DNA of 64,000 nt from Geminocystis sp. NIES-3708 (lineage in GTDB: Bacteria; Cyanobacteriota; Cyanobacteriia; Cyanobacteriales; Cyanobacteriaceae): the NCBI RefSeq assembly GCF_001548095.1, contig NZ_AP014815.1, forward strand, positions 2,603,656 through 2,667,655, read 5' to 3'. Under the pieces are notes generated by a model. It saw only the letters and a list, made by a program, of their open reading frames with translations, did not search any database and was not told where the DNA came from. A program made the translations under genes and the position numbers. Below, one piece after another: positions 18,274-28,174 of this stretch. Position 1 is the first letter of the stretch. The number at the start of each line of letters is the position of its first letter.

Positions 18274-19854
18274 TTACAGGTTTACAGTATAAGCATCAGT
18301 AACCCCTGGTACTTTAATAATTTCGGCTAAAATACCTTCAGGTAAAGGATCATCAATGGTTAATACCATTACAGCATCACCGCGCACAATTTTACGTCCG
18401 ACTTGCATACTCGCAATATTTACATTAAAACTACCTAATAATGAGCCTATTTTACCGATAATACCGGGCATATCTCTATGTAAGGTAAATAGCATATAGT
18501 TATTAGGAAGTACGTTAACAGGATAATCATTAAGGTTGGTAATGCGAATTTCACCCTCGTTAAGTAATGCACCTCGCACGGAATGAGTGCCTTTTGTACC
18601 AGTAGCTTCTAAATAAATTGAGTTACTGTAATCTTTGATGGTAGAGTCTCTGGAGTCAATAACATGAATACCTCTCTCTTTTGCTTCGATAGCTGCATTT
18701 ACATAATTTACTCTTTCCCGTAATGCTTTAGATAACAAACCTTTAATAGCTGCCACAACTAAGGGTTGACTATTACTATCTGCTAAATCTCCTTGTAATT
18801 TTACATTAAAACTTTCGATGCGATCGCCAGCTAATTGTCCGACCAAAGTACCTAAAGTTTCCGCTAAACGCATATAAGGACGAAGTTTTTCCATTACATC
18901 AGGATTTAATCCGGGGATATTAACCGCACTTCTAGCAGGTAAACCTAATAAGACATCTCTGATTTGTTCTGCAACATCGATGGCTACATTAACTTGAGCT
19001 TCGGCAGTGGATGCACCTAAATGGGGGGTTAAAATTACATTGCTGCCCAATTCTCTCAATCGAGATTCTCCTAAAGGCTCAGAAGAAAATACATCTAAAG
19101 CCGCACCAGCAATTTGTCCACTAGCTAAGGCATCATAGAGAGCATCCTCATCGATAATACCACCACGAGAACAATTGATAATTCTAGTGGTAGGTTTCAT
19201 TTTAGCTAAAGATTCCGCATTGATAAGATTAGCTGTTTCTTTCGTTTTGGGTACATGAAGGGTAATATAGTCAGATTCAGTAAAAATCATATCTAAATCG
19301 ACTAAAATACAACCTAATTGATTTGCTCTTTCTTGAGAAATAAAAGGATCATAAGCTAAAATTTTCATCCCCATTGCTTTAGCTGCGGTAGCAACATGAG
19401 AGCCTATTTTTCCCAAACCGACAACACCTAAAGTTTTTTTGTAAACTTCTGTACCCATGAAGTTTTTACGATCCCATTTTTTTGCCTTTACGGATTCATT
19501 GGCATCGGGAATATGACGAGAAAGAGATAACATCATTGCTAAAGCGTGCTCGGCTGCGGCAATAGTATTTCCTTCAGGGGAATTGACGACGACAATACCT
19601 TTACGGGTAGCTGAAGGTACATCTACATTATCAACTCCAACTCCAGCACGACCAATAATTTTTAATTGATTTGCGGCTTCGATAACTTCTGCAGTAACTT
19701 GAGTACCAGAGCGAATCATTAAGGCATCATATTCCCCAATAATACCCGATAATTCAGTTGGTGATAATCCTGTTTTGACATCTACTTGAGCGACTTGAGA
19801 TAGAATTTTAATTCCTGCTTCATCTACAGGATCGGATACTAGAACTTTTGCCAT
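18274..19854 (-). CDS. serA: D-3-phosphoglycerate dehydrogenase
   Basis: The first step of phosphorylated serine synthesis: NAD-dependent oxidation of 3-phosphoglycerate. 526 residues, the long form with an intervening domain and a C-terminal ACT domain. Signatures: the NAD loop [20 protein letters not shown] (~residues 143-162), [13 protein letters not shown] (~229) with the catalytic Arg, and [13 protein letters not shown] (~275) with the catalytic His. The ACT domain begins around [19 protein letters not shown] (~455) and implies serine feedback control. prmA follows downstream. Confidence 0.97.
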   Translation of the reverse strand: MAKVLVSDPVDEAGIKILSQVAQVDVKTGLSPTELSGIIGEYDALMIRSGTQVTAEVIEAANQLKIIGRAGVGVDNVDVPSATRKGIVVVNSPEGNTIAAAEHALAMMLSLSRHIPDANESVKAKKWDRKNFMGTEVYKKTLGVVGLGKIGSHVATAAKAMGMKILAYDPFISQERANQLGCILVDLDMIFTESDYITLHVPKTKETANLINAESLAKMKPTTRIINCSRGGIIDEDALYDALASGQIAGAALDVFSSEPLGESRLRELGSNVILTPHLGASTAEAQVNVAIDVAEQIRDVLLGLPARSAVNIPGLNPDVMEKLRPYMRLAETLGTLVGQLAGDRIESFNVKLQGDLADSNSQPLVVAAIKGLLSKALRERVNYVNAAIEAKERGIHVIDSRDSTIKDYSNSIYLEATGTKGTHSVRGALLNEGEIRITNLNDYPVNVLPNNYMLFTLHRDMPGIIGKIGSLLGSFNVNIASMQVGRKIVRGDAVMVLTIDDPLPEGILAEIIKVPGVTDAYTVNL

Positions 19855-20079
19855 TTTAAAATTAATATATTTTTACTTTATCTTTACTGTTGCGATAATT
19901 TTATTTAAAGCTCATATATCGCAATGGTTATCTTACCATTATTATCTCTTGTTTGTTAAATTGATCTTAAGGAAATCTAAAACATTGTAACTTAATAGAA
20001 GAAAATGACGTCTTTTTTGTCATGTCTGTCATCAAATATCAAATTATTTAGTTAATGTTCGTTATTATTTTATAAAAAT

Positions 20080-21273
20080 ATGAAATTACTTTTACATAAA
20101 AATTTTAATAGTTGCTTTATTTATTTATTATTAATTTTTACTTTTCCATCAGAAATTAGTTTAGCTCAAACTGTAGAAATAGTTAATCCTCTTACGGTGA
20201 ATTTTGAAGATGAATTATTACCGAAAATTAAACGAGATTTAACAAATTTAGAAAAAAAAAGAATTCAAGAAAAAATTAATGAATTAGATAATTTAGCTGA
20301 AACTGAACTGTCAGCAGGAAATGATGATTTAGCTTTTGGTCTGTGGTATAAAGCTATTAATTTAAGTAGAGCTTTGGGTGCAGATTCTGAGTTAAAAATA
20401 ATAACAAGAGTGGGTAATTTTGCTTGGGATAAAAGTCGTAATCAAGATATTAATTTTTTAACTGAAAGAATTACTATATTAGAATCAATGTTTACTAAAA
20501 ATAATAAAATAAATTCAGACTATTTATCTTTATTTATAAACGCTTATGAAGCTTTACACAATTTAGATAAATCAATAATTATTCATCAACAAAATTTAGA
20601 ATTAGCCAGATTAAATAATAATAATGAACAACAAAAAATTAGTTTACAAAAATTAGGACAATTCTATTTATCTAAATTTGATTATTATCGTGCTGAACCA
20701 ATTTACCAAGAATTATTAAATATCTCAAGACTAGAAAAAGATTATTTAGCTGAGGGAATTTATTTACAAAAACTAGCTGAAATTAGTGGGGCGATCGTAC
20801 AACCAGAAAATGCGGTTAAATATAAACAAGAATTAGCAGGGAGTTATGCACAAAATCAAAATTTATCAGCTTTATCTTTACTAAAAATTGCCATCGGAGA
20901 TGATTATAAAACCTTAAAAAAGCCAGAAGAAGCCACAAAATCTTATCAAGAAGCCTTTAATATTGCATGGGAATTAAAACAATATGCAGTAGCTGGAGAT
21001 GCTTTACGAAAATTAGGAATACTATATCAAGAATATGAACAATTAGACTCAGCTTTACAAATTTATCAAGAATTAATTAAAGTTGAACAATTGTCATATA
21101 ATTTTTATGGCTTAATGAATACTTATGACTATATAGGAATTATTTATAGTAAAAAAGAAGATTATTCTTCAGCTGTTCAATTTTATCAAAAAGCTCTTGA
21201 AATTTCTCGTAGTCTTAGTCATAAAGAAGACTATTTTTTAGGAAAAATTAACGAAATACAAACAAAAAATTAA
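20080..21273 (+). CDS. Secreted TPR-repeat protein
   Basis: 397 residues with an N-terminal signal peptide (CFIYLLLIFTFPSEISLAQT, likely cleavage after SLA). The mature part is all-helical with TPR-like pairs, clearest at the C-terminus (KSYQEAFNIAWELKQYAVAG, LRKLGILYQEYEQLDSALQI, SSAVQFYQKALEISRSL). Six or more TPR units probably form a peptide-binding superhelix in the periplasm. No partner gene is evident, and the next gene begins 646 bp downstream. Confidence 0.8.
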   Translation: MKLLLHKNFNSCFIYLLLIFTFPSEISLAQTVEIVNPLTVNFEDELLPKIKRDLTNLEKKRIQEKINELDNLAETELSAGNDDLAFGLWYKAINLSRALGADSELKIITRVGNFAWDKSRNQDINFLTERITILESMFTKNNKINSDYLSLFINAYEALHNLDKSIIIHQQNLELARLNNNNEQQKISLQKLGQFYLSKFDYYRAEPIYQELLNISRLEKDYLAEGIYLQKLAEISGAIVQPENAVKYKQELAGSYAQNQNLSALSLLKIAIGDDYKTLKKPEEATKSYQEAFNIAWELKQYAVAGDALRKLGILYQEYEQLDSALQIYQELIKVEQLSYNFYGLMNTYDYIGIIYSKKEDYSSAVQFYQKALEISRSLSHKEDYFLGKINEIQTKN

Positions 21274-21306
21274 CCACTCAGCCCTAAATTTTGGGGTAAA
21301 GAGTGG
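21274..21306 (+). terminator. Hairpin behind the TPR gene
   Basis: CCACTC (21274-21279) pairs with GAGTGG (21301-21306), with an inner CCC/GGG stack and a short loop, immediately after the TAA stop. T-rich DNA follows only about 15 nt later (CTTTTATTTT), so it is a fair but not perfect intrinsic terminator. Confidence 0.5.
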
Positions 21307-21919
21307 TATAAGCATCTTGCCTTTTATTTTAGACTATTCAAAAAAAAATTTTTTCCTTTGCTCGTAGTAAGGGCTTGAACTCTCACTTTGACAATTATTG
21401 GAGATGTCTATTGAATTAGCAATTTAGAAATCTAAGATAATTTTTGTAAATTTTAAGATTAAGTTATATAAAAATTACTTAGATAGATTATAATATCAGA
21501 TTATGTAACTCTCACAAAAATAGCGTAAAGTTTGAATTTAAATCTTATCAGCTGATTAGATGGGAAGATTGCGGTTTTTTTAAGAAAAATTTGCATAGCT
21601 CCAGCAAGTCATTATGAGCCTTTTTTGTTAAACTTCGAAAACACTTGCAATTTTTAAATTTTGGAAACATCGACATTATACATTAATTAATCGCCAAAAG
21701 CATTGTTGGCGAGGCAACCTATATTTAATGATATAAAATCGATACCAAAAAGACCCTACTTGCATAAAACTTGAATTTGACAAATTGAACTTAGTAATAT
21801 ATTTGAATTCTTAGTTTTTAAGGAATTTGAAAATATTTAATAGGATTTGAAATCGAAAACTAACAAAAAAGGAATACATAGAGTTGTAGAACAACAAAAT
21901 ATAATTTGGCGAAAATACT
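21307..21919. other. Long leader region before the RTX protease gene
   Basis: About 610 bp without a supportable gene. I see a 7-bp stem TCGCCAA/TTGGCGA (21691-21712, 8-nt loop) and otherwise AT-rich sequence. No tRNA, known riboswitch or ORF over 30 codons with a ribosome site is apparent. It may hold a promoter and a long 5' untranslated leader. The start ATG 21920 has only a weak upstream ribosome site. Confidence 0.4.
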
Positions 21920-24900
21920 ATGACAACTAATCAAGCAAATCATTCCAATGGCGATACTACCACTTTAAAATCAAATGAGTTCACAGGACTTATTGACACA
22001 ATATATAATGATGATGACTTAGTGCTATCTTTGAACTCTTCCTTATCTTCAACTATTTCTGAAAACACATCTTTCTCCGTAATGGATGTTAAAAATTCGG
22101 TAAATATTGAATCACCTATTGCCACTACCAAAGTAACCCCAGTTAGTGCTGATACTTCAGAATTAACAGCAGATTTGAGTCAAAAGTTGTCCTTGCCAGA
22201 GGTTCATAGTTCTTCAACACCATTGATAAAGAACTCTCTATCTTCGATAATTTCTCGTGGAATTTCTCCCCCTGAAACAGTAATTAAACTCCAAGATTCA
22301 TCTCCAACTTTTTTCTCGCCAATAAAGCCACTTCAAGCAATCAGTGCTCCATCTGGAGATTATCGTATCGATGCACTTTTAGGAGGTAACAAATGGGGGA
22401 TAACAAATCTAACTTATAGTTTCTATGCTGGAGGTTCATTCTATGGAAGTGAAACAGGTTTAGCATCTGTGAGTGAGGCAGTGAAAAACAATGTACGCTA
22501 TATTCTCAACAATCTAATTGCTCCATTAATTAATCTTACTTTTACAGAAGTAACTGACTCTCCCAGTAATTATGGTCAACTTCGCTATCTTCTTTCTACA
22601 GATCCGGGTTACGCTTATGCTTATTATCCATTTTCAACAGACACAAATCAGGGCAATGGTAATGACGTGGCAGGTGATGTATTTTTAAATCCTGACTATG
22701 ATAATAATTTTGACACAAATGGTTTTCGAGGAGGAGCAGGAACTCATGGTTATCAATCTTTAATTCACGAAACCCTCCATGCACTAGGGATCAAACATTC
22801 AGGTAATTATAACGGTAGTGGAGCAGGAGATCCTCCTTATCTTCCCTACGGAGAAGAAAATTGGGATAACACCCTGATGACTTATAACTTCGACTCTGGT
22901 GATGAACCTAGTACTCCTATGGCTTATGACATACTAGCCTTACAATATCTATACGGTGCAAAATCTTACAATTCTAATAACACTATCTATACTTTTTCTG
23001 ATACAGATCTCTATTCCGATGGCTCTAAAACTGTGGGTAGTTCGACTCTCAACAATAAAATTACTATTTGGGATAGTGGTGGTACAGATATTCTAAATTT
23101 TACTGGTTTAGGATCTAATACTGGTGGTTATCGATTTGATATGAATCCGGGAGGATGGTTCTCAACTCAAACTGCTTTTAATGGTACGGGCTATAATGTC
23201 GATCCAGGACCACCGGTTAGTTTTAGTTCAGGTACAACCTATAGAGCTACAACCAACGGGACAAGACTTGGTTACGGAATAATAATTGAACATCTGGTCA
23301 ATTCTTCTAGTAATGACTATATTATCGCTAACTCGGCGGCTAACCAATTTAGTGGCTATGGTGTGATAACTTCTACGGGAAATGATACCATTGAGGGTGG
23401 AAATAGTCTTGATACCCTTGATTTATCTGAATTCACTTCTAGTAGTGTTAGTCAAATCCAAAGCGGAAATAACCTAGTCTTAGGATTAGGTTCAGCACGT
23501 TCAATTACCGTTAAAGATTATTATTTAACAAGCACTGATCGACTAAATATCCAATTTTCAAGTACGAATATTCTCACTAGCTTTGCCATCGCCGCCACTA
23601 ATGCCAACCAAACAGAAGGAAATAGCGGAACAAAAGCCTTTACCTTTACTATAAATCGTAGTGGTACTACCACTGGTGCGAATAATGTTAATTGGGCAGT
23701 AACAGGTTCAGGTACAAATCCTGCTAATGCTACGGACTTCAGTGGTGGAGTGTTACCATCAGGTACCGTGAGTTTTGCGGCCAATGAAACCAGTAAAGTA
23801 ATTACAGTAAATGTTCAAGGTGACACCACTGTAGAACCAGATGAAAACTTTACCGTGACTCTTTCTAATGCCACCAACGGGGCAACTATTACCACCGCAA
23901 CCGCTACTGGTACTATTCTCAATGATGATGGAACAAACGGTAACACTTTTAGCAATACCTCGACTATTTCAATCCCTGAGATTGGGCCAGCATCCTCCTA
24001 CCCTTCTACTATTAACGTCTCAGGCTTAAGTGGTAATATCAGTAAAGTCACTGTTACCCTTAATAATCTGAGTCATACCTTCCCAGATGATCTTGATATT
24101 CTCTTAGTAAGTCCCACTGGTGCAAAAACCCTCTTAATGTCTGATGTGGGAGAAAGTAATGATTTATCAGATGTCACCCTAACTTTTGATCCCACCGCCA
24201 CCAATTTTTTGCCAGATAGTGGCTTGATTACAAGCGGTACTTATAAACCGACAGATTTTGAATCTGATGACGTTTTCGATTCTCCCGCCCCTGTAGGTCC
24301 ATATAATGCCGATTTATCCGTATTTAACAATACCAATCCTAATGGGGAATGGAGATTATTTGTAGTAGATGATATTAGTGGAGATTTCGGATCTATTGCT
24401 GGTGGTTTGTCTTTAACCTTTGAAACTACAGCATCTTTCCCAACGACTTTAGCGATCGCCGCCACTAATGCCAACCAAACAGAAGGAAATAGCGGAACAA
24501 AAGCCTTTACCTTTACCGTGACTCGCAGTGGTACTACCACCGGTGCCAATAATGTAAATTGGGCAGTTACCGGTTCAGGTACAAATCCTGCTAATGCTAC
24601 GGACTTCAGTGGTGGAGTGTTACCATCAGGTACCGTGAGTTTTGCGGCCAATGAGACCAGTAAAGTAATCACAGTAAACGTTCAAGGTGACACCACTGTA
24701 GAACCAGACGAAAACTTTACCGTGACTCTTTCTAATGCCACCAACGGGGCAACTATTACCACCGCAACCGCCATCGGTACTATTCAAAATGATGATACTC
24801 CAATCCCAACCAATTTAGCGATCGCCGCCACTAATGCCAACCAAACAGAAGGAAATAGCGGAACAAAAGCCTTTACCTTTACCGTGACTCGCAGTGGTAC

Positions 24901-27826
24901 TACCACCGGTGCCAATAATGTAAATTGGGCAGTTACCGGTTCAGGTACAAATCCTGCTAATGCTACGGACTTCAGTGGTGGAGTGTTACCATCAGGTACC
25001 GTAAGTTTTGCGGCCAATGAGACCAGTAAAGTAATCACAGTAAACGTTCAAGGTGACACCACTGTAGAACCAGACGAAAACTTTACCGTGACTCTTTCTA
25101 ATGCCACCAACGGGGCAACTATTACCACCGCAACCGCCATCGGTACTATTCAAAATGATGATACAAATACATTTTTACCACAAATAAGTATCAGTCCTAA
25201 TCAAACCGTTATCGAAGGCTTAACCAGTCTTCAAAATGTAACTTACACAGTAATTCTTTCTCAAGCAAGTAGTCAAACAGTAACGGTACAATATGCCACC
25301 ACTAACGGAACGGCTATAGCAGGTTCAGATTATACTGCTACCAGTGGAACTTTAACTTTCTCTCCCGGACAAATCAGTAAGACTATTATTCTTCCAATTC
25401 TCAATGATTTTGTCAATGAGTTTGATGAGAATTTTAACTTAACTTTAAGTAACTCTACTAATGCTAATTTAAGTAACTCTGGTGTTACAACAACCATTGC
25501 TGATACTTTATTCACTGCTGTAACGACTACTTTATCCGCCAATGTCGAAAATCTGATCTTAACAGGTATAACGGCTATTAACGGCACAGGTAACGGTGGT
25601 AATAATATTATTAGTGGTAATACTGCCAATAATAACCTTAATGGTGGTGCCGGAAACGATACTCTCAATGATGGAGATGGTAATGATACCCTCGATGGTG
25701 GTGCTGGAAGTGATGTCATGAGTGGTGGCTTAGGCAATGATTTTTACTATGTCAATAGTACAGTAGATGTGGTAGTAGAAAATGCCAGTCAAGGTACAGA
25801 TACAGTTATTTCTTCTATTACCCATACCTTAGCTGCTAACGTAGAAAATCTCACTTTAATAGACATAAGTGCTATTAACGGTACAGGTAACACCCTCAAT
25901 AACACCATCACTGGTAATATAGCGAACAACAACCTTAACGGAGGAGACGGTAACGATACTCTCACTGGTGGTGATGGTAATGATACCCTCAATGGTGGTA
26001 CGGGAAGCGATCGTCTGACAGGTGGTACTGGTAATGACCTTTATCTTGTAGATAATGTAGGGGATATAGTGAGTGAAACATCGACTCTTGCCACGGAAAT
26101 TGATACCGTACAATCTTCAATCACCTATACCTTAACTACTAACGTAGAAAATCTCACCTTAACGGGTACAAGTGCTATCAACGGTACAGGTAACACCCTC
26201 AATAACACCATCACTGGTAATATAGCGAACAACAACCTTAACGGAGGAGACGGTAACGATACTCTCACTGGTGGTGATGGTAATGATACCCTCAATGGTA
26301 GTATAGGAAGCGATCGTCTGACAGGTGGTACTGGTAATGACCTTTATATTGTGGATAATTTAGGGGATATAGTGATTGAAACATCGACTCTTGCCACGGA
26401 AATTGATACCGTACAATCTTTAATCACCTATACCTTAACTACTAACGTAGAAAATCTCACCTTAACGGGTACAAGTGCTATCAACGGTACAGGTAACATC
26501 CTCAATAACACCATCACTGGTAATATAGCGAACAACAACCTTAACGGAGGAGACGGTAACGATACTCTCACTGGTGGTGATGGTAATGATACCCTCAATG
26601 GTGGTACGGGAAGCGATCGTCTGACAAGTGGTACTGGTAATGACCTTTATATTGTAGATAATGTAGGGGATATAGTGATTGAAACATCGACTCTTGCCAC
26701 GGAAATTGATACCGTACAATCTTCAATCACCTATACCTTAACTACTAACGTAGAAAATCTCACCTTAACGGGTACAAGTGCTATCAACGGTACAGGTAAC
26801 ACCCTCAATAACACCATCACTGGTAATATAGCGAACAACAACCTTAACGGAGGAGACGGTAACGATACTCTCACTGGTGGTGATGGTAATGATACCCTCA
26901 ATGGTGGTACGGGAAGCGATCGTCTGACAGGTGGTACTGGTAATGACCTTTATATTGTGGATAATGTAGGGGATATAGTGAGTGAAACATCGACTCTTGC
27001 TACCGAAATTGATACAGTGCAATCGTCAATTACCTATACCTTAACTACTAACGTAGAAAATCTCACCTTAACAGGTACAACTGCTATTAATGGTACAGGT
27101 AACACTCTAAATAATACCATCACTGGTAATACAGCGAACAATAGCCTTGATGGTGGTGCCGGTAATGATACTCTCAACGGTGGCACCGGTATAGATAGTT
27201 TAATAGGTGGTACGGGGAATGACCTTTATATTGTAGATAATGTAGGGGATATAGTGAGTGAAACATCCACTCTTGCTACCGAAATTGATACAGTACAATC
27301 CTCCATTACCTATACCTTGACAGATAACGTAGAAAACCTGACTTTAACAGGCACAACTGCTATCAACGGTACAGGTAACACTCTCAAGAACGTAATTACG
27401 GGTAACAGTGGTAATAATAGCCTCAGTGGAGGAGATGGTAACGATACTCTCATAGGTGGTGATGGAAATGATACTCTCATAGGTGGTGGCAGTAATGACA
27501 CTCTCACAGGTGGTAATGGTTTAGATTCATTCCGTTTTAACTCTGCTTCTGAAGGAGTCGATTTCATTACTGATTTTACCGTTGCTGATGATACAATTCG
27601 AGTTTTAGGTAGTGCCTTCGGTGGTGGTTTAGTAGCTGGTACATTATCTATTAGTCAGTTTACAATTGGTTCATCGGCAACTACTTCTTCTCATCGTTTC
27701 TTCTATAATTCTAGTAATGGAGGATTATTCTTTGATGTGGATGGTAACGGTGCGACTTCTGCCGTACAATTTGCCACTTTAAATATCAGTTTAACCATGA
27801 CTAATGCTGATATTGTGGTAATTTAA
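21920..27826 (+). CDS. Giant M10-type metalloprotease with Calx-beta, P-domain and RTX repeats
   Basis: 1968 residues. The zinc site HETLHALGIKH (residues 283-293; HExxHxxGxxH) and Met-turn LMTY (Met320) mark a serralysin/M10-like catalytic domain (~150-420). Then a Calx-beta domain (~554-671), a proprotein-convertase-like P-domain (~675-836), two nearly identical Calx-beta domains (~844-961 and 966-1082), a diverged fourth (~1089-1195), and an RTX region of seven ~100-residue modules (~1208-1871) with GGxGxDxL nonapeptides that bind calcium. A non-RTX tail ends in NADIVVI. There is no N-terminal signal peptide; RTX proteins leave by type I secretion with a C-terminal signal. Probably an exported, calcium-dependent protease or adhesin-like protein. 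No ABC exporter genes are nearby. Confidence 0.9.
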   Translation: MTTNQANHSNGDTTTLKSNEFTGLIDTIYNDDDLVLSLNSSLSSTISENTSFSVMDVKNSVNIESPIATTKVTPVSADTSELTADLSQKLSLPEVHSSSTPLIKNSLSSIISRGISPPETVIKLQDSSPTFFSPIKPLQAISAPSGDYRIDALLGGNKWGITNLTYSFYAGGSFYGSETGLASVSEAVKNNVRYILNNLIAPLINLTFTEVTDSPSNYGQLRYLLSTDPGYAYAYYPFSTDTNQGNGNDVAGDVFLNPDYDNNFDTNGFRGGAGTHGYQSLIHETLHALGIKHSGNYNGSGAGDPPYLPYGEENWDNTLMTYNFDSGDEPSTPMAYDILALQYLYGAKSYNSNNTIYTFSDTDLYSDGSKTVGSSTLNNKITIWDSGGTDILNFTGLGSNTGGYRFDMNPGGWFSTQTAFNGTGYNVDPGPPVSFSSGTTYRATTNGTRLGYGIIIEHLVNSSSNDYIIANSAANQFSGYGVITSTGNDTIEGGNSLDTLDLSEFTSSSVSQIQSGNNLVLGLGSARSITVKDYYLTSTDRLNIQFSSTNILTSFAIAATNANQTEGNSGTKAFTFTINRSGTTTGANNVNWAVTGSGTNPANATDFSGGVLPSGTVSFAANETSKVITVNVQGDTTVEPDENFTVTLSNATNGATITTATATGTILNDDGTNGNTFSNTSTISIPEIGPASSYPSTINVSGLSGNISKVTVTLNNLSHTFPDDLDILLVSPTGAKTLLMSDVGESNDLSDVTLTFDPTATNFLPDSGLITSGTYKPTDFESDDVFDSPAPVGPYNADLSVFNNTNPNGEWRLFVVDDISGDFGSIAGGLSLTFETTASFPTTLAIAATNANQTEGNSGTKAFTFTVTRSGTTTGANNVNWAVTGSGTNPANATDFSGGVLPSGTVSFAANETSKVITVNVQGDTTVEPDENFTVTLSNATNGATITTATAIGTIQNDDTPIPTNLAIAATNANQTEGNSGTKAFTFTVTRSGTTTGANNVNWAVTGSGTNPANATDFSGGVLPSGTVSFAANETSKVITVNVQGDTTVEPDENFTVTLSNATNGATITTATAIGTIQNDDTNTFLPQISISPNQTVIEGLTSLQNVTYTVILSQASSQTVTVQYATTNGTAIAGSDYTATSGTLTFSPGQISKTIILPILNDFVNEFDENFNLTLSNSTNANLSNSGVTTTIADTLFTAVTTTLSANVENLILTGITAINGTGNGGNNIISGNTANNNLNGGAGNDTLNDGDGNDTLDGGAGSDVMSGGLGNDFYYVNSTVDVVVENASQGTDTVISSITHTLAANVENLTLIDISAINGTGNTLNNTITGNIANNNLNGGDGNDTLTGGDGNDTLNGGTGSDRLTGGTGNDLYLVDNVGDIVSETSTLATEIDTVQSSITYTLTTNVENLTLTGTSAINGTGNTLNNTITGNIANNNLNGGDGNDTLTGGDGNDTLNGSIGSDRLTGGTGNDLYIVDNLGDIVIETSTLATEIDTVQSLITYTLTTNVENLTLTGTSAINGTGNILNNTITGNIANNNLNGGDGNDTLTGGDGNDTLNGGTGSDRLTSGTGNDLYIVDNVGDIVIETSTLATEIDTVQSSITYTLTTNVENLTLTGTSAINGTGNTLNNTITGNIANNNLNGGDGNDTLTGGDGNDTLNGGTGSDRLTGGTGNDLYIVDNVGDIVSETSTLATEIDTVQSSITYTLTTNVENLTLTGTTAINGTGNTLNNTITGNTANNSLDGGAGNDTLNGGTGIDSLIGGTGNDLYIVDNVGDIVSETSTLATEIDTVQSSITYTLTDNVENLTLTGTTAINGTGNTLKNVITGNSGNNSLSGGDGNDTLIGGDGNDTLIGGGSNDTLTGGNGLDSFRFNSASEGVDFITDFTVADDTIRVLGSAFGGGLVAGTLSISQFTIGSSATTSSHRFFYNSSNGGLFFDVDGNGATSAVQFATLNISLTMTNADIVVI
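24449..25180 (+). repeat. 366-bp direct repeat encoding duplicated Calx-beta domains
   Basis: Copies starting TTAGCGATCGCCGCCACTAA at 24449 and 24815 are offset by exactly 366 bp (122 codons) and are almost identical. A third, more diverged copy starts near 23580. The near identity of the two adjacent copies, including silent sites, indicates recent duplication or gene conversion. Confidence 0.9.
25541..27325 (+). repeat. Six ~300-bp RTX-module DNA repeats (303-bp core period)
   Basis: The module start AA[CT]GT[AC]GAAAATCT occurs at 25541, 25838, 26141, 26444, 26747, 27050 and, beginning a seventh partial module, at 27326. Offsets are 297, 303, 303, 303, 303 and 276 bp. The 276-bp spacing equals 303 minus 27 bp, the loss of one 9-residue RTX unit. 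The 303-bp copies are nearly identical at the DNA level, including runs such as CTTAACGGAGGAGACGGTAA. Confidence 0.92.
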
Positions 27827-28174
27827 AGTTCATAGTTTGCTATTAAGGGTTTTAAGACCAAGGCCATTAATGGCAAACTGTTCGTTAATTTAACTTTCGT
27901 AGTTTACACGAAGAGAGGAATCATCTTTGAGTTTAAGGAGGAGGTTTAATTGTGGGTTACTTACTACTGGTTTAGGGATGACTAGTACCGATATTCTTAT
28001 AATTTGAACTTCTTAGTTTCAGCGAGAAAACTGGTAGAAAGCATCGTGCTTTCTTACTAGAATTTGGGATTTAATGACATTTTTAACCCCCCTTCCCCAA
28101 AGTTGGGGTAAAGTACAAGAAGGACTTCATTTTTTACTAAGGAGGGGCTTGAGGTTGGGGATTTAATAGTTTAC
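27827..28174. other. 348-bp convergent intergenic region
   Basis: This lies between the RTX gene and ftsH, which converge. It holds a strong hairpin at 28031-28060 (listed separately) and a short CCCCAA/TTGGGG stem at 28095-28108. No gene is supported: a purine-rich AAGGAGGAGG before a GTG leads to only a 7-codon frame. Confidence 0.5.
28031..28060. terminator. Hairpin between the RTX protease gene and ftsH
   Basis: AGAAAGCA (28036-28043) and TGCTTTCT (28047-28054) form an 8-bp perfect stem with a TCG loop, extended outward by CTGGT/ACTAG with one bulge. No T-run follows immediately. It probably ends transcripts from either direction. Confidence 0.45.

Noticed and set aside
25541-27525. CRISPR-like regular repeats
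   Set aside because: Period is ~303 bp, repeats are in-frame coding RTX modules, and there are no short unique spacers.
24241-27567. Several 80-140 codon antisense frames in the RTX gene
   Set aside because: They repeat with the same 366- and 303-bp period as the sense repeats, so they are composition shadows.
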